DNA of 64,000 nucleotides from Luteimonas terrae (GTDB lineage Bacteria; Pseudomonadota; Gammaproteobacteria; Xanthomonadales; Xanthomonadaceae): contig NZ_SMTG01000009.1 in NCBI RefSeq assembly GCF_004358165.1, positions 1 through 64,000 of the forward strand, in the 5' to 3' direction. Within the stretch, counting starts at the first letter, position 1. Every line of letters starts with the position of its first letter. This document shows positions 48,575 to 57,978 of this stretch, in pieces. The notes below the pieces were generated by a model. That model was not told the DNA's origin, searched no databases, and saw nothing but the letters and a program-made list of their open reading frames with translations. The position numbers were made by a program, and so were the translations under genes.

Positions 48575-51271
48575 ATGCCTGATCAACCGACCCTCCAGTT
48601 CCCCGACGGCGATCCGCAGCGCCGCACCGATCCATCCGCGGTCGAAGACGTGCCCGGCGATCCCGCGGCTCCGTCTGCCGCGACCGGTGACCCGGCCGCC
48701 GACACCGCGCGCGCGCCGGCGACGCCCGTGCTGCCGGTGCCGCTCGCCGCGCCCCGACGCGCGGTCCGCCGCCCCTGGTGGATGGGCCTGCTCGGCCGCG
48801 TGATGCAGCCTTGGATCGGCCTGAAGGTCGAGCCGCAGACACCCGAGGCGCTCGTGGACGAGCGCCCGGTCTGCTACGTGCTCGAGGACTACGGCCTGTC
48901 GAACGCGCTGATCCTCGAACGCGCGTGCCGCGAGGCCGGCCTGCCCTCGCCGCTGCAGCCGCTGCCCGGCGATCCGCTGGGCCGCAAGCGCGCCTATGTC
49001 GCGCTGTCGCGTCGCAACGCCGGCGGCGCGCTGGCGATGGCGACCGGCCAGCCGCAGTCCAAGGCCACGCATTCCGAATCGCTGGCACGACTGCTCGAGG
49101 CGCACCGGCGCGACGACCTGCTCGACGTGCAGGTGGTGCCGGTCTCGATCTTCGTCGGCCGCTCGCCGGACAAGAACAATGGCTGGTTCGCGGTGCTGTT
49201 CTCCGAGAACTGGACCATCGTCGGCCGCTTCCGCCGGCTGCTGTCGATCCTGCTCAACGGTCGCGACACCCTGGTGCGCTTCGCCGAGCCGGTCGACGTG
49301 CGGCCGTTGCTCGACGAGGGCCTCGACCCCGAGCGCACGGTGCGCAAGCTCTCGCGCGTGCTGCGCACGCATTTCAACCGCGTGCGCGAGGCGATCATCG
49401 GGCCGGACCTGTCGACCCGTCGCCTGCTGGTCGACAAGGTGCTGGCCTCGACCGCGGTCAAGGACGCGATCGCCGACCAGGCGCGCCGCGACAACAGCAA
49501 GCCCGAGGACGCGTGGAAGAAGGCCCACGCCTACGCCTACGAGATCGCCGCCGACTACTCGCACCCCGTCGTGCGTTCGGCCAGCTATCTGCTGACCACG
49601 GTCTGGAACCGCATCTTCCGCGGCGTGCTGGTGCACCACATCGACACGCTGAAAGCCGCAGCGCCGGGTCACGAGATCGTCTACGTGCCCAGCCACCGCA
49701 GCCACATGGACTATCTGTTGTTGAGCTACCTGCTCTACAACCGCGGCATCGTGCCGCCGCACATCGTGGCCGGCATCAATCTCAACCTGCCGGTGATCGG
49801 CACGCTGCTGCGCAAGGGCGGCGCGTTCTTCATCCGCCGCTCGATCCGCGGCAACGCGCTCTACTCGACGGTGCTGGCCGAGTACGTCGCGCAGCTGGTC
49901 GCCGGTGGCTATTCGATCGAGTACTTCGTCGAAGGCGGCCGCTCGCGTACCGGCCGCCTGCTGTCGCCCAAGGGCGGCATGGTGTCGATGACCGTGCGCG
50001 CCTTCCTGCGCCAGCCCACGCGGCCGGTGCTGTTCCAGCCGATCTACGTCGGTTACGAGAAGCTGATGGAGGGCAACAGTTATCTCGACGAACTCTCGGG
50101 CAAGGCCAAGAAGAAGGAATCGATCTGGCAGCTGCTGTGGGGCATTCCGCAGGTGCTGCGCTCGAACTACGGCCAGGTGGTGGTGAACTTCGGCGAGCCG
50201 ATTGCGTTGGCCGATGTGCTGCTCGAACACGCGACCGGCTGGGACGGCAACGCCGTCGCCGACAGCGAACGGCCGGAATGGCTGTCGCGCACGGTCGACG
50301 TCATCGCCGAGCAGATCAACGTCAACATCAACCGCGCGGCCGACGTCAATCCGATCAACCTGCTGGCGCTCGCCCTGCTGTCCACGCCCAAGCACGCGAT
50401 GGGCGAGGCCGACCTGCTCGCGCAGATCGCGCTGTCCAAGCAGCTGCTGGTCGACGTGCCGTATTCGGACCGCGTCACCGTCACGCCGCACACGCCGCAG
50501 GACATCGTGAAACACGGCGAGGAGATCAACGTCCTCGAACGCGTCGCGCACCCGCTGGGCGACGTGTTCCGCGTCGACGACGAGAAGTCGGTCCTGCTGA
50601 CCTACTTCCGCAACAACGTGCTGCACCTGTTCACCGCGTCGGCGTGGATCGCGTGCTGCTTCCTGCACAACCGCCGCATGAGCCGGCACACGCTGCTGCG
50701 TCTGGGCCGCACGATGTACCCGTTCCTGCAGGCCGAGCTGTACCTGCCCTGGAACGAGGACGGCTTCGCCGAGCGCATCGCGCTGACGCTGCAGACCTTC
50801 GAGCGCGAGGCGCTGCTGGAACGCGTCAGCGACGAGGACGACGGCATCTACGCCCGCAACGCCGGCCAGACCGACGAGGTGTTCCGCCTGCGCGCGCTGA
50901 GCCACCCGCTGCAGCAGGCGTTCGAGCGCTATTACATCGCGATCTCGGTGCTGGCCAAGAACGGCCCGGGCACGCTGGGCGCCGGTGAACTCGAAGGCCT
51001 GTGCCAGCTCGCCGCGCAGCGCCTGTCGTTGCTGTACGCGCCGGCCGCGCCGGAGTTCTTCGACAAGTCGCTGTTCCGCGGCTTCATCCAGAAGCTGCGT
51101 GAGCTCGGCCTCGTCAAACTCGACGGCAACAGCAAGCTGGTCTTCGACGACCGCCTCGCCAACCTCGCCAAGGACGCGAAGGTGATCCTGGGCCGTGAAC
51201 TGCGGCACTCGATCGAGAAGGTCAGCCCGGAAGCGGTGAAGCCGGCGGAGCCGGTGGCCGTGCAGGAGTAG
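48575..51271 (+). CDS. plsB: Glycerol-3-phosphate 1-O-acyltransferase
   Basis: 898-aa membrane-associated enzyme adding the first acyl chain to sn-glycerol-3-phosphate. Motif I is PSHRSHMDYLLL (HX4D), motif II GAFFIRRS, motif III FVEGGRSRTGR and motif IV PVLFQPIYVGYE. Start 48575 is preferred to 48566 because of the -10 box at 48562. The first 60 residues are a Pro/Ala/Asp-rich extension before the usual PlsB N-terminus. It stands alone; a small open frame follows directly. Confidence 0.95.
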   Translation: MPDQPTLQFPDGDPQRRTDPSAVEDVPGDPAAPSAATGDPAADTARAPATPVLPVPLAAPRRAVRRPWWMGLLGRVMQPWIGLKVEPQTPEALVDERPVCYVLEDYGLSNALILERACREAGLPSPLQPLPGDPLGRKRAYVALSRRNAGGALAMATGQPQSKATHSESLARLLEAHRRDDLLDVQVVPVSIFVGRSPDKNNGWFAVLFSENWTIVGRFRRLLSILLNGRDTLVRFAEPVDVRPLLDEGLDPERTVRKLSRVLRTHFNRVREAIIGPDLSTRRLLVDKVLASTAVKDAIADQARRDNSKPEDAWKKAHAYAYEIAADYSHPVVRSASYLLTTVWNRIFRGVLVHHIDTLKAAAPGHEIVYVPSHRSHMDYLLLSYLLYNRGIVPPHIVAGINLNLPVIGTLLRKGGAFFIRRSIRGNALYSTVLAEYVAQLVAGGYSIEYFVEGGRSRTGRLLSPKGGMVSMTVRAFLRQPTRPVLFQPIYVGYEKLMEGNSYLDELSGKAKKKESIWQLLWGIPQVLRSNYGQVVVNFGEPIALADVLLEHATGWDGNAVADSERPEWLSRTVDVIAEQINVNINRAADVNPINLLALALLSTPKHAMGEADLLAQIALSKQLLVDVPYSDRVTVTPHTPQDIVKHGEEINVLERVAHPLGDVFRVDDEKSVLLTYFRNNVLHLFTASAWIACCFLHNRRMSRHTLLRLGRTMYPFLQAELYLPWNEDGFAERIALTLQTFEREALLERVSDEDDGIYARNAGQTDEVFRLRALSHPLQQAFERYYIAISVLAKNGPGTLGAGELEGLCQLAAQRLSLLYAPAAPEFFDKSLFRGFIQKLRELGLVKLDGNSKLVFDDRLANLAKDAKVILGRELRHSIEKVSPEAVKPAEPVAVQE

Positions 51272-51313
51272 GCGGCCCGCAAGGCGGGCTTCGATGGGGA
51301 TCTTCTGAACTTT

Positions 51314-51490
51314 TTGTACGGATTCCGATGGCGCGTTCTGCTGCCCACGACCATCGCCATCGTCATCGCGCTGTCGGTCTATTACCTGGGCGACAGAACA
51401 CAGGTGTCGATCGTGTCTGCCTTCGCGATCGGAGTAAGCGGCTTCGTTGTGGGTCTCGTCTGGACGGTCATCCATCGGCGCTTCGGCTGA
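51314..51490 (+). CDS. Possible small two-helix membrane protein
   Basis: Open frame of 58 codons from TTG at 51314 (CTG at 51305 is the alternative) in the 355-base gap after plsB. It encodes two hydrophobic helices, LLPTTIAIVIALSVYYLG and VSAFAIGVSGFVVGLVWTVI, separated by GDRTQ, and ends HRRFG. Third codon positions are strongly G/C as in real genes here. No ATG start, and only a weak ggggat before it, so it may be a remnant. The rest of the gap (51491-51626) shows nothing. Confidence 0.4.
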   Translation: MYGFRWRVLLPTTIAIVIALSVYYLGDRTQVSIVSAFAIGVSGFVVGLVWTVIHRRFG

Positions 51491-51626
51491 TCGCGGACTT
51501 GCACGTTCGAGCGCACGTGCGCATCACGGCCGAACGAATCGCTGATCGCGCCAGTGGCACCAAAATCGGCATCAGACGTGGTGCGTCACGGATGCAGCGG
51601 GGCCGCAGTTTCAGATCACGCTGATC

Positions 51627-51842
51627 TCAAGCCGGCTCGTCGGGAATCAGTTTCGATTCCAGCCGGGCGATGCAGTCCTTGAGCTGCAGCTTGCGCTTCT
51701 TCATGCGCTGGAGCGCCAGGATTTCGTGGCCCGGAACGGCCTGGAGTTCAGCGACGGCGGCGTCGAGCGTGCGGTGCTCGGCGCGCAGGCGCATCAGCAG
51801 CGCGGCGGGACTCTGGTCGATGTCGGGCGTGTCGGTCGACAT
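51627..51842 (-). CDS. YdcH/DUF465 family protein
   Basis: 71-aa helical protein of the DUF465 (YdcH) family: LRAEHRTLDAAVAELQA then HEILALQRMKKRKLQLKDCI, the family hallmark, and a final IARLESKLIPDE. Function unknown; widespread in Proteobacteria. Start at 51842 is 6 nt after a TAAGCT box on the minus strand, pointing to a leaderless mRNA. Confidence 0.9.
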   Translation of the reverse strand: MSTDTPDIDQSPAALLMRLRAEHRTLDAAVAELQAVPGHEILALQRMKKRKLQLKDCIARLESKLIPDEPA

Positions 51843-51848
51843 GCGGCC

Positions 51849-51854
51849 AGCTTA
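51849..51854 (-). promoter_or_regulatory. -10 box, leaderless ydcH-like gene
   Basis: TAAGCT on the minus strand, 6 nt before the ATG at 51842; same GGCCGC spacer as at 11757-11762 before the LON-domain gene. Confidence 0.4.
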
Positions 51855-52006
51855 TCGCAAGGCCACGGCCGTCCGGTGCGCTTGGCGGCGCGGAACGGCG
51901 CTGCAACAATGCGCTCGCGTCGTTCAGGGGGCCGGCGCGACGCCGGCGCTGCCGCCCGCGTGACGTCCTTCCGCGACGCCCCCGGCCGCATCGTCAAGGA
52001 AACAGG

Positions 52007-52603
52007 ATGTCCCGACCTTCGAACCGCCGCGCGCCCGCGCGTCTCGCCGCCGCCCTGCTCGGCCTCGCGGCCGCCACCGGCGCAAGCCACGTCGCCGCAC
52101 AGGACAAGTACGACGGCTATCTCTGCTGCAACCTGCGCAGCGACGGCAGCTGGATCAGCGACAGCAACTACGCCGAGAACGGCAAGCGCGTGATTCCGGT
52201 CGGCACGCCGACCAGCGTCACCGGCTACGGCCGCCATCGCGTCAACGTGCGCATCGATGGTGCGCGCCAGTCGATCGGCAACGACTACAGCCGCGACATC
52301 GCCCTGCCCGATTTCGCCAGACGCTACGTCGTGACCGAAGATCCGGCGGCGAAGATCGCCGGCTATCCGGCCAAGATCCAGGACGCGATCAAGCGCGCCA
52401 AGGTCACGCCCGGCATGACCCGCGAACAGGTGCTGATGGCGCTGGGCTATCCGATCAGCAGCGAGAACCCGGATCTGGACGCGAACCTGTGGCGGTACTG
52501 GATGAGCAGCTTCGCCGAGTTCCAGGTGCAGTTCGATGCGAACGGCCGGGTCAGCGAGATCACCACCGATCCGAACACGCGCAATCTGGTGTGGGTGCCC
52601 TGA
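52007..52603 (+). CDS. BamE/SmpA-like exported protein
   Basis: 198-aa protein with a signal peptide (cleavage near VAA, residue 31) and an aggaaacagg ribosome site. The N-terminal half (YDGYLCCNLRSDGSWISDSN) is not recognised. The C-terminal half has the BamE-like pattern VTPGMTREQVLMALGYP, then LWRYWMSSFAEFQVQFD and ISEITT-like strand. Periplasmic or outer-membrane associated; no lipobox Cys, so not a lipoprotein like true BamE. Convergent with the ABC-F gene across a strong hairpin. Confidence 0.72.
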   Translation: MSRPSNRRAPARLAAALLGLAAATGASHVAAQDKYDGYLCCNLRSDGSWISDSNYAENGKRVIPVGTPTSVTGYGRHRVNVRIDGARQSIGNDYSRDIALPDFARRYVVTEDPAAKIAGYPAKIQDAIKRAKVTPGMTREQVLMALGYPISSENPDLDANLWRYWMSSFAEFQVQFDANGRVSEITTDPNTRNLVWVP

Positions 52604-52625
52604 GCCGGGCCACCCTCGTGTGATC

Positions 52626-52658
52626 GATACGGGCGCCTCGGGGCGCCCGCGTCGTATC
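52626..52658. terminator. Bidirectional terminator hairpin
   Basis: Core stem GGGCGCC/GGCGCCC with loop TCGG, plus outer GATAC/GTATC. It lies between the convergent stops at 52603 and 52668. Confidence 0.7.
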
Positions 52659-52667
52659 CGGCGCCCG

Positions 52668-54317
52668 TCATGCGAGCGTCAGCGTGTCGGCATCGAGCTG
52701 CAGCCGGTGCGTCAGATCGAGCGCGTCGAGCAGCGCGGGGTCGTGGCTGACCACCAGCAGTGCGCCGGGCCAAGCCCGGAGCAGCGCAACGAGCGCATCG
52801 ACGCTGTCGAAGTCGAGATGGCTGGCCGGCTCGTCCAGCAGCAACAGCGGCGCGACAGGTCGCGACCATGCCGCTGCGGCGATCGCGACCCGCATGCGCT
52901 CGCCGCCCGACAAGTCGCCCATCGGTTGCCGCGCGCGCGTGCCGGGCAATCCCAGCAGCGCAAGACGGGTCGCGATGTCGGCCGGCGCGATGTCCGGCAT
53001 GCGCACCTGCAGCCAGTCGAGCGCCGGCACGGCGGGCGGCACACCCGCAAGCTGCTGGTCGATCGACTGCACCGGCACATGCGCGATCACGCGGCCGTGC
53101 GCGAGCGCGCCGTGCCCGGCGATCGCGCGCACCAGCGTCGACTTGCCGCTGCCGTTGCGGCCCTCCAGTCCGATGCGCACCGGGCCACTGCAGGTCCAGT
53201 CGAGCGTGCGACGCGGTGACGGCGCACACGGGTGCGCGTCCTCGAACGTGAGCACCTGACGGCCTTCCGGCAACGCGATCGCAGCGGCGTCCACGAAGTC
53301 CGGCGCGGCGACGTTTTCCATCGCGGCGTAGGCACGGCGCACCGCGGTATCGGTGGCGTCGATGCGGCCGGCGAGCCCGGCCTGCGTGCGTGCACGACTG
53401 CGATCCGCGCGATCGGCGCGGTGATCGAGCAGCAGCGGCGACTGGTTCTCGGTCCGTGCGTCGCGTCGACCCCGCGCGCTGCGCCGCTCGATGCGTTCGC
53501 GTGCGACCACCGCATCGCGACGTGTCCGGGACCGCTCGCTGCGCGCCGCGTCCAGCGCGTCCGCTTCGAGTCCGCGACGCGTCGCCTGCGCCGCGCGCCA
53601 GACGTCGAGGTTGCCTTCGGTCCTGTGCAGGGCGCCGTCGCGCAGCTCGAGGATTGTCGGCATCGCCGTGAGCCATGCAGGGTCGTGCGTCACCACCAAG
53701 ACCGCACCGGGATGCGCCAGGACCCGCTCGCGCCAGTACGCGGATGCCGCCGCATCGAGAAAGGTGCTGGGCTCGTCGAGCAGCAGCACATTCGCGTCAC
53801 CGCGCATCAATGCGAGCAGACGCAGCTGCTGGCGTTCGCCGCCGGACAGGTTCGCAGGATCGGCATCGAGATCGATGGCCCCAAGACCGGCCGCATCGAG
53901 TTGCGCACGCAGGTCCGTTTCCAGCGTCCAGTCGTCATCGATGCAGGCGAGATCGCGTGCATCGCCGCTGCCGGCGAGCAACCGGCGCAGCGCACCCACG
54001 TGCGGGCCTGCGCCCAGCAGGTCGACGACACGCGCCGGCAGCGCGTCCTGCAGCTGCGGCAGCCAGGCGATGCGAGCGTCGGTGTCGATGCTCGCCCCAC
54101 CCGGCGGCAGCGCGCCGGCCAGCAGGCGCAGCAGCGTGGTCTTGCCACTGCCGTTGGCGCCGATCAGCGCGGTGGGGCCGCGCAACAGGACGAGTTCGAG
54201 ACTGGTGAACAGCGCGCGGCCGTCGTCGAGCACGGCCGCCAGGTGGCGGGCGCGCAGGATCGGGGACGACACGGCATCGCCGGCGCGACGTGCGCGCGGC
54301 CAGGACGGAGATGGCAT
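52668..54317 (-). CDS. ABC-F family ATPase
   Basis: 549-aa soluble protein with two ABC ATPase domains and no membrane part. First domain: Walker A GANGSGKTTLL, signature LSGGERQQL, Walker B LLLDEPSTFLD. Second: GRNGSGKSTLV, DLSGGERMRV, LLLDEPASHLD. The linker between (about 235-305) is Arg/Ala-rich and charged, as in ABC-F proteins that act on ribosomes. A GTG at 54272 is an alternative start, leaving out 15 residues that are not family-like. The 230 bases up to ttcA hold nothing else obvious. Confidence 0.88.
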   Translation of the reverse strand: MPSPSWPRARRAGDAVSSPILRARHLAAVLDDGRALFTSLELVLLRGPTALIGANGSGKTTLLRLLAGALPPGGASIDTDARIAWLPQLQDALPARVVDLLGAGPHVGALRRLLAGSGDARDLACIDDDWTLETDLRAQLDAAGLGAIDLDADPANLSGGERQQLRLLALMRGDANVLLLDEPSTFLDAAASAYWRERVLAHPGAVLVVTHDPAWLTAMPTILELRDGALHRTEGNLDVWRAAQATRRGLEADALDAARSERSRTRRDAVVARERIERRSARGRRDARTENQSPLLLDHRADRADRSRARTQAGLAGRIDATDTAVRRAYAAMENVAAPDFVDAAAIALPEGRQVLTFEDAHPCAPSPRRTLDWTCSGPVRIGLEGRNGSGKSTLVRAIAGHGALAHGRVIAHVPVQSIDQQLAGVPPAVPALDWLQVRMPDIAPADIATRLALLGLPGTRARQPMGDLSGGERMRVAIAAAAWSRPVAPLLLLDEPASHLDFDSVDALVALLRAWPGALLVVSHDPALLDALDLTHRLQLDADTLTLA

Positions 54318-54534
54318 GGGAAACCTCGCAGCAACAGCGGACAGGTGCAGGCCCGGTGCGGGCATGCAGGCAATCGGATGTCAGGCGATGGAATCCACGC
54401 GGGCGATACTCCGGGGCGGGCGCGGATGGCCCGGCGAGGGCAGCAGTCTAACGGCCGTACCGCCGCTGCGGCTGAACGTGGGCCGCCGCTGCGCCGTGCG
54501 GCACGTGCGGGCGCGATGCGCCGGAGTCGCCCGG

Positions 54535-54540
54535 TAAACT
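54535..54540 (+). promoter_or_regulatory. -10 box, leaderless ttcA
   Basis: TAAACT, 7 nt before the ATG at 54548. No Shine-Dalgarno-like run is present. Confidence 0.45.
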
Positions 54541-54547
54541 AGTCACG

Positions 54548-55444
54548 ATGAGTACCGTCCTGCCCCTGATCGACCCCCGGCCACGCCTGCGCGCGCCGCA
54601 GACCGCTTCGCCCGCATTGCAGAAGCTCGGCAAACGCCTGCGCCACCAGGTGGGCCGCGCGATCGCCGACTTCGGCATGATCGAGGACGGCGACAAGGTC
54701 ATGGTGTGCCTGTCCGGCGGCAAGGACAGCTACACCATGCTCGACATCCTGCTGCAGCTGCAGAAGAAGGCGCCGGTGTCGTTCTCGATCACCGCGGTGA
54801 ACCTGGACCAGAAGCAGCCCGGTTTTCCCGAGCACATCCTGCCCACCTATCTCGAATCGCTGGGCGTGGATTTCCACATCATCGAGCAGGACACCTATTC
54901 GGTCGTCAGCCGGGTGATTCCCGAAGGCAAGACCATGTGCTCGCTGTGCTCGCGCCTGCGCCGCGGCGCGCTGTACACCTACGCCGAGGCCAACGGCTTC
55001 ACCAAGATCGCCCTGGGCCATCACCGCGACGATCTGGTGGCGACGTTCTTCCTCAACCTGTTCTTCCACGCCAAGCTCAGCGGCATGCCGCCCAAGCTGC
55101 GCAGCGACGACGGCAGGCACGTGGTGATCCGCCCGCTCGCCTACGTCGCCGAAGCGGACATCGTGGCCTATGCCGACGAGCAGGCATTCCCGATCATTCC
55201 CTGCAATCTCTGCGGTTCGCAGGAGAACCTGCAGCGCAAGCAGGTCGGTCTGATGATGCAGCAGTGGGAACGCGACACGCCCGGCCGAATCGAGACCATC
55301 TCGCGCGCACTGGGCGACATCCGCCCCTCGCAGCTCAGCGATCCGAAGCTGTTCGATTTCCTCGCGCTGGGTGCGAGCGGCGCGACAGCGCACGCCGACC
55401 TGCAGGCCTGGCATTCGTCCGAATCCGCGATCGGCGACGCCTGA
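54548..55444 (+). CDS. ttcA: tRNA 2-thiocytidine(32) synthetase TtcA
   Basis: 298-aa PP-loop enzyme that thiolates cytidine 32 of some tRNAs. PP-loop [12 protein letters not shown] (about residues 55-66), first Cys pair CSLC (about 135-138) that helps hold the [4Fe-4S] cluster, [17 protein letters not shown], and [12 protein letters not shown] with the further Cys. Full length. The likely leaderless start is set by the TAAACT box. Confidence 0.95.
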   Translation: MSTVLPLIDPRPRLRAPQTASPALQKLGKRLRHQVGRAIADFGMIEDGDKVMVCLSGGKDSYTMLDILLQLQKKAPVSFSITAVNLDQKQPGFPEHILPTYLESLGVDFHIIEQDTYSVVSRVIPEGKTMCSLCSRLRRGALYTYAEANGFTKIALGHHRDDLVATFFLNLFFHAKLSGMPPKLRSDDGRHVVIRPLAYVAEADIVAYADEQAFPIIPCNLCGSQENLQRKQVGLMMQQWERDTPGRIETISRALGDIRPSQLSDPKLFDFLALGASGATAHADLQAWHSSESAIGDA

Positions 55445-55463
55445 TCGTTTGCCCCCACCCGAC

Positions 55464-55485
55464 CCTCCCCCGTGCACGGGGGAGG
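55464..55485. repeat. Intergenic palindrome, copy 1
   Basis: Perfect 22-bp palindrome CCTCCCCCGTG/CACGGGGGAGG, preceded by GCCCCCACCCGA. Copies 2 and 3 lie at 57852 and 57979. REP-like. Confidence 0.65.
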
Positions 55486-55517
55486 ACGTCCGTTTTCTGC
55501 ACCAGGTAGCCATTCGC

Positions 55518-56420
55518 ATGTTCTTCCGCAATCTCACGCTGTTCCGCTTTCCCACCAACCTCGACCTGACCGAAATCGATGCGCGCGTGGCCGAGTTCCC
55601 GCTCAAGCCGGTCGGTCCGCTGGAAATGTCCTCGCATGGCTTCATCTCGCCGCTGGGCCGCGATGCCGACGTCGGCACGCACCGCATCGAGGACGCGATC
55701 TGGCTGACCGTCGGGGGCGAGGAGAAGATCCTGCCCGGCCCGGTGGTCAACGAACTGCTGGCGCAGCGCATCGAACAGTTCGAGGAGAAGCAGGGCCGCA
55801 AGCCCGGCGGCAAGATGCGCAAGCAGATGAAGGACGATCTGCTGCAGGAGCTGATGCCGCGCGCGTTCGTCAAACCCGTGCGCTCCGACGCGCTGATCGA
55901 TCTCGAACACGGCGTGGTCGCGGTCAACACTTCCAGCCGTAAGAGCGCCGAGAACCTGGTGTCGAACATCCGCACCGCGCTCGGCAGCTTCCCGGCGCTG
56001 CCGCTCAATGCCGAAGTCTCGCCGCGCGGCATCATGACCGGCTGGATCGCGGGCGAGCCGCTGCCCGACGGCCTGACCCTGGGCGAGGAATGCGAACTCA
56101 AGGATCCGTCCGACCAGGGCGCGATCGTGCGTTGCCAGCGCCAGGACCTGCGCCACGAGGAAATCACGCGCCACCTCGATTCGGGCAAGCAGGTCACCAG
56201 GCTCGCACTGAATCTCGACGACCACGTCTCCTTCGTGCTCGGTGAGGATCTGATCATCCGCAAGTTCAAGCTGCTCGACGGCGCCCTCGATTCACTCGAG
56301 CACACCGAGAACGACGACATGCGCGCCGAACTCGACGCACGCTTCGCGCTGATGCGTGGCGAGTTCAAGCGGCTGTTCACGGTGCTCGAAGGCGCGCTGA
56401 AGCTGTCGAAGGCCGACTGA
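55518..56420 (+). CDS. rdgC: Recombination-associated protein RdgC
   Basis: 300-aa DNA-binding ring protein that limits RecA loading. Family start MFFRNLTLFRFP fixes the ATG at 55518. Further segments: GFISPLGRD, EKILPGPVVNELL, QMKDDLLQELMPRAFVK and VKPVRSDALIDLE-type centre, GIMTGWIAGEPLP and VSFVLGEDLIIRKFKLLD. Length matches. The gap before it holds palindrome copy 1. Confidence 0.95.
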   Translation: MFFRNLTLFRFPTNLDLTEIDARVAEFPLKPVGPLEMSSHGFISPLGRDADVGTHRIEDAIWLTVGGEEKILPGPVVNELLAQRIEQFEEKQGRKPGGKMRKQMKDDLLQELMPRAFVKPVRSDALIDLEHGVVAVNTSSRKSAENLVSNIRTALGSFPALPLNAEVSPRGIMTGWIAGEPLPDGLTLGEECELKDPSDQGAIVRCQRQDLRHEEITRHLDSGKQVTRLALNLDDHVSFVLGEDLIIRKFKLLDGALDSLEHTENDDMRAELDARFALMRGEFKRLFTVLEGALKLSKAD

Positions 56421-56449
56421 CTGTCGCAGACCCTGCGTCGGCGCAGGTC

Positions 56450-56455
56450 TACACT
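56450..56455 (+). promoter_or_regulatory. -10 box, leaderless ygjP-like gene
   Basis: TACACT, 7 nt before the ATG at 56463. Confidence 0.45.
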
Positions 56456-56462
56456 TCCGGCC

Positions 56463-57239
56463 ATGCCGTCCCTGTCGCGTCTGCTGTCGCCTGCGAAACG
56501 CCCGTCGATCCAGCGCGATGCGGTCGCGCTGCGCCTCGACGACGGCCGCGAGATCGAGGTGCTGCGCGTGCGCGACCCGCGCGCGCGGCGCATCCGCCTG
56601 AGCGTCAGCGAACGCGGCGCGCGGCTCACGCTGCCGCTGCGCGCGAGCCTCGCATCCGGCGATGCCTTCCTGCAGCAGCATCGCGCGTGGCTGGCCGCCC
56701 AGATCGCCGCGCACGGCGAGACCTTGCCATTGCAGCGCGGCGTCACCGCGCAACTGCCGCTACGCGGCGCATCGCGTCCGTTGCGCTGGGAATCGGGCCG
56801 TTTCAGCCACGTGCGCGAGGACGCCGACGGCGCACTGGTCTTCGTCTCGCCCGACCACGCGGGCCCGGCCGCGCTGCAGCGCGCGCTCCGCGAGTTCTAC
56901 GAGGCACAGGCCCGCGCCGACATCGGACGCTGGCTGCCGGCCTACCTGCCCGGTCTGCCGCGGCCGCCGCGACGGATCCGGCTCAAGTCGATGTCTTCGC
57001 AATGGGGCTCGCTGGCACCCGACGGCACGCTCAACCTGGACCTGTCGCTGGTGCTCGGCGCGCCGTCGGCCTTCGAATACGTGCTGGTGCACGAGCTCTG
57101 CCATCTGATCCACGCCGACCATTCGCGCAGCTTCTGGCGCGAGGTCGAAGCGCGCTGCCCGGCGTGGCGCGAGGCGCGCGACTACTTCCGCGACAACGGC
57201 CGCCGTCTGAAGGCGGACCTGCACGCGCTGTTGTCCTGA
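56463..57239 (+). CDS. YgjP-type metallopeptidase-like protein
   Basis: 258-aa protein with the SprT/M48-like zinc motif VLVHELCHLIHADHSRSFW (HExxH plus a third His) at about residues 205-223. Earlier strands RIRLSVSERGARLTLP and SMSSQWGSLAPDGTLNLD fit the DUF45/YgjP family. E. coli YgjP is reported as a UTP pyrophosphatase-like or peptidase-like protein; the activity here is open. It is 42 nt after rdgC but has its own probable promoter. Confidence 0.85.
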   Translation: MPSLSRLLSPAKRPSIQRDAVALRLDDGREIEVLRVRDPRARRIRLSVSERGARLTLPLRASLASGDAFLQQHRAWLAAQIAAHGETLPLQRGVTAQLPLRGASRPLRWESGRFSHVREDADGALVFVSPDHAGPAALQRALREFYEAQARADIGRWLPAYLPGLPRPPRRIRLKSMSSQWGSLAPDGTLNLDLSLVLGAPSAFEYVLVHELCHLIHADHSRSFWREVEARCPAWREARDYFRDNGRRLKADLHALLS

Positions 57240-57351
57240 GTGCGGATCTGCGGCCCAAGCCCGCGTGGTGGCACCCGGTCGTCGTCGCTGTCCGCTTCCG
57301 GCGCGCCACGCCGTTGATTCGCACGAGCGGCCGGTGCCGCCGGAGACCCCC

Positions 57352-57840
57352 ATGGTCCGCGCCCGCGCCCTGCTGCCGCTCCTGCTGCTCGCCGCCGAAC
57401 TGCTGTCGGGCTGCCGTCCGTCGCCGGAGGCGCTGGGCACGCCCGTTCGCTTCGACGCGCTCGGCGACCGCGTCGCAGCGACGCCGGACCGGCCACGGAC
57501 GACCACCCTGCGCCTGCCGGCGGACTTCCCCGGCGACGTGCACCTGCCGGCGCGCTACGCGCTCGACACGGTGACCGACATGCCCGGCACCCGGGTGGTC
57601 AGCCTGCTCGCGGAAGGCGACGTCGCGCGGCTGTCGCAGGACACACGGCAGGCGATGGAACAGGACGGCTGGCAGCGGCGCCTTGCGACGCAGCTCGGCA
57701 GCGACAGCGCCGTGCTCGCCTTCGAGAAAGACGGACGCAGCGCGCTGTTCGCGTTCGACCGCAACCGTGCGGCGCAGCCGTCGGACGATACGGGCGTGAC
57801 CGTCAGCGTGCAGCTGCAGGGCGGCGCGGCGCCGCCCTGA
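57352..57840 (+). CDS. Hypothetical lipoprotein
   Basis: 162-aa predicted lipoprotein with lipobox LSGC (residues 18-21). The mature part has TTTLRLPADFPGDVHLPARY and VVSLLAEGDVARLSQDTRQA, then strands ending in VTVSVQLQGG. It may be a two-layer alpha/beta fold; no family recognised. The ATG at 57352 follows cggagacccc, a weak ribosome site. Confidence 0.68.
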   Translation: MVRARALLPLLLLAAELLSGCRPSPEALGTPVRFDALGDRVAATPDRPRTTTLRLPADFPGDVHLPARYALDTVTDMPGTRVVSLLAEGDVARLSQDTRQAMEQDGWQRRLATQLGSDSAVLAFEKDGRSALFAFDRNRAAQPSDDTGVTVSVQLQGGAAPP

Positions 57841-57851
57841 TTCGCTCTGCA

Positions 57852-57875
57852 CCTTCCCCCGTTTGCGGGGGAAGG
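57852..57875. repeat. Intergenic palindrome, copy 2
   Basis: CCTTCCCCCG-TTTG-CGGGGGAAGG, variant of copy 1 with TT/AA at the third and fourth positions. It follows the lipoprotein stop by 11 nt and could also end its transcript. Confidence 0.6.
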
Positions 57876-57978
57876 CCGGGATGGGGCGACCGGCCATATC
57901 GCGGGAATGATCGCCACGCATCGAGGGACCGCACGTGGCACACACGGCGCGTGTACCTGATGGGTTGCCCCCGCCCAC

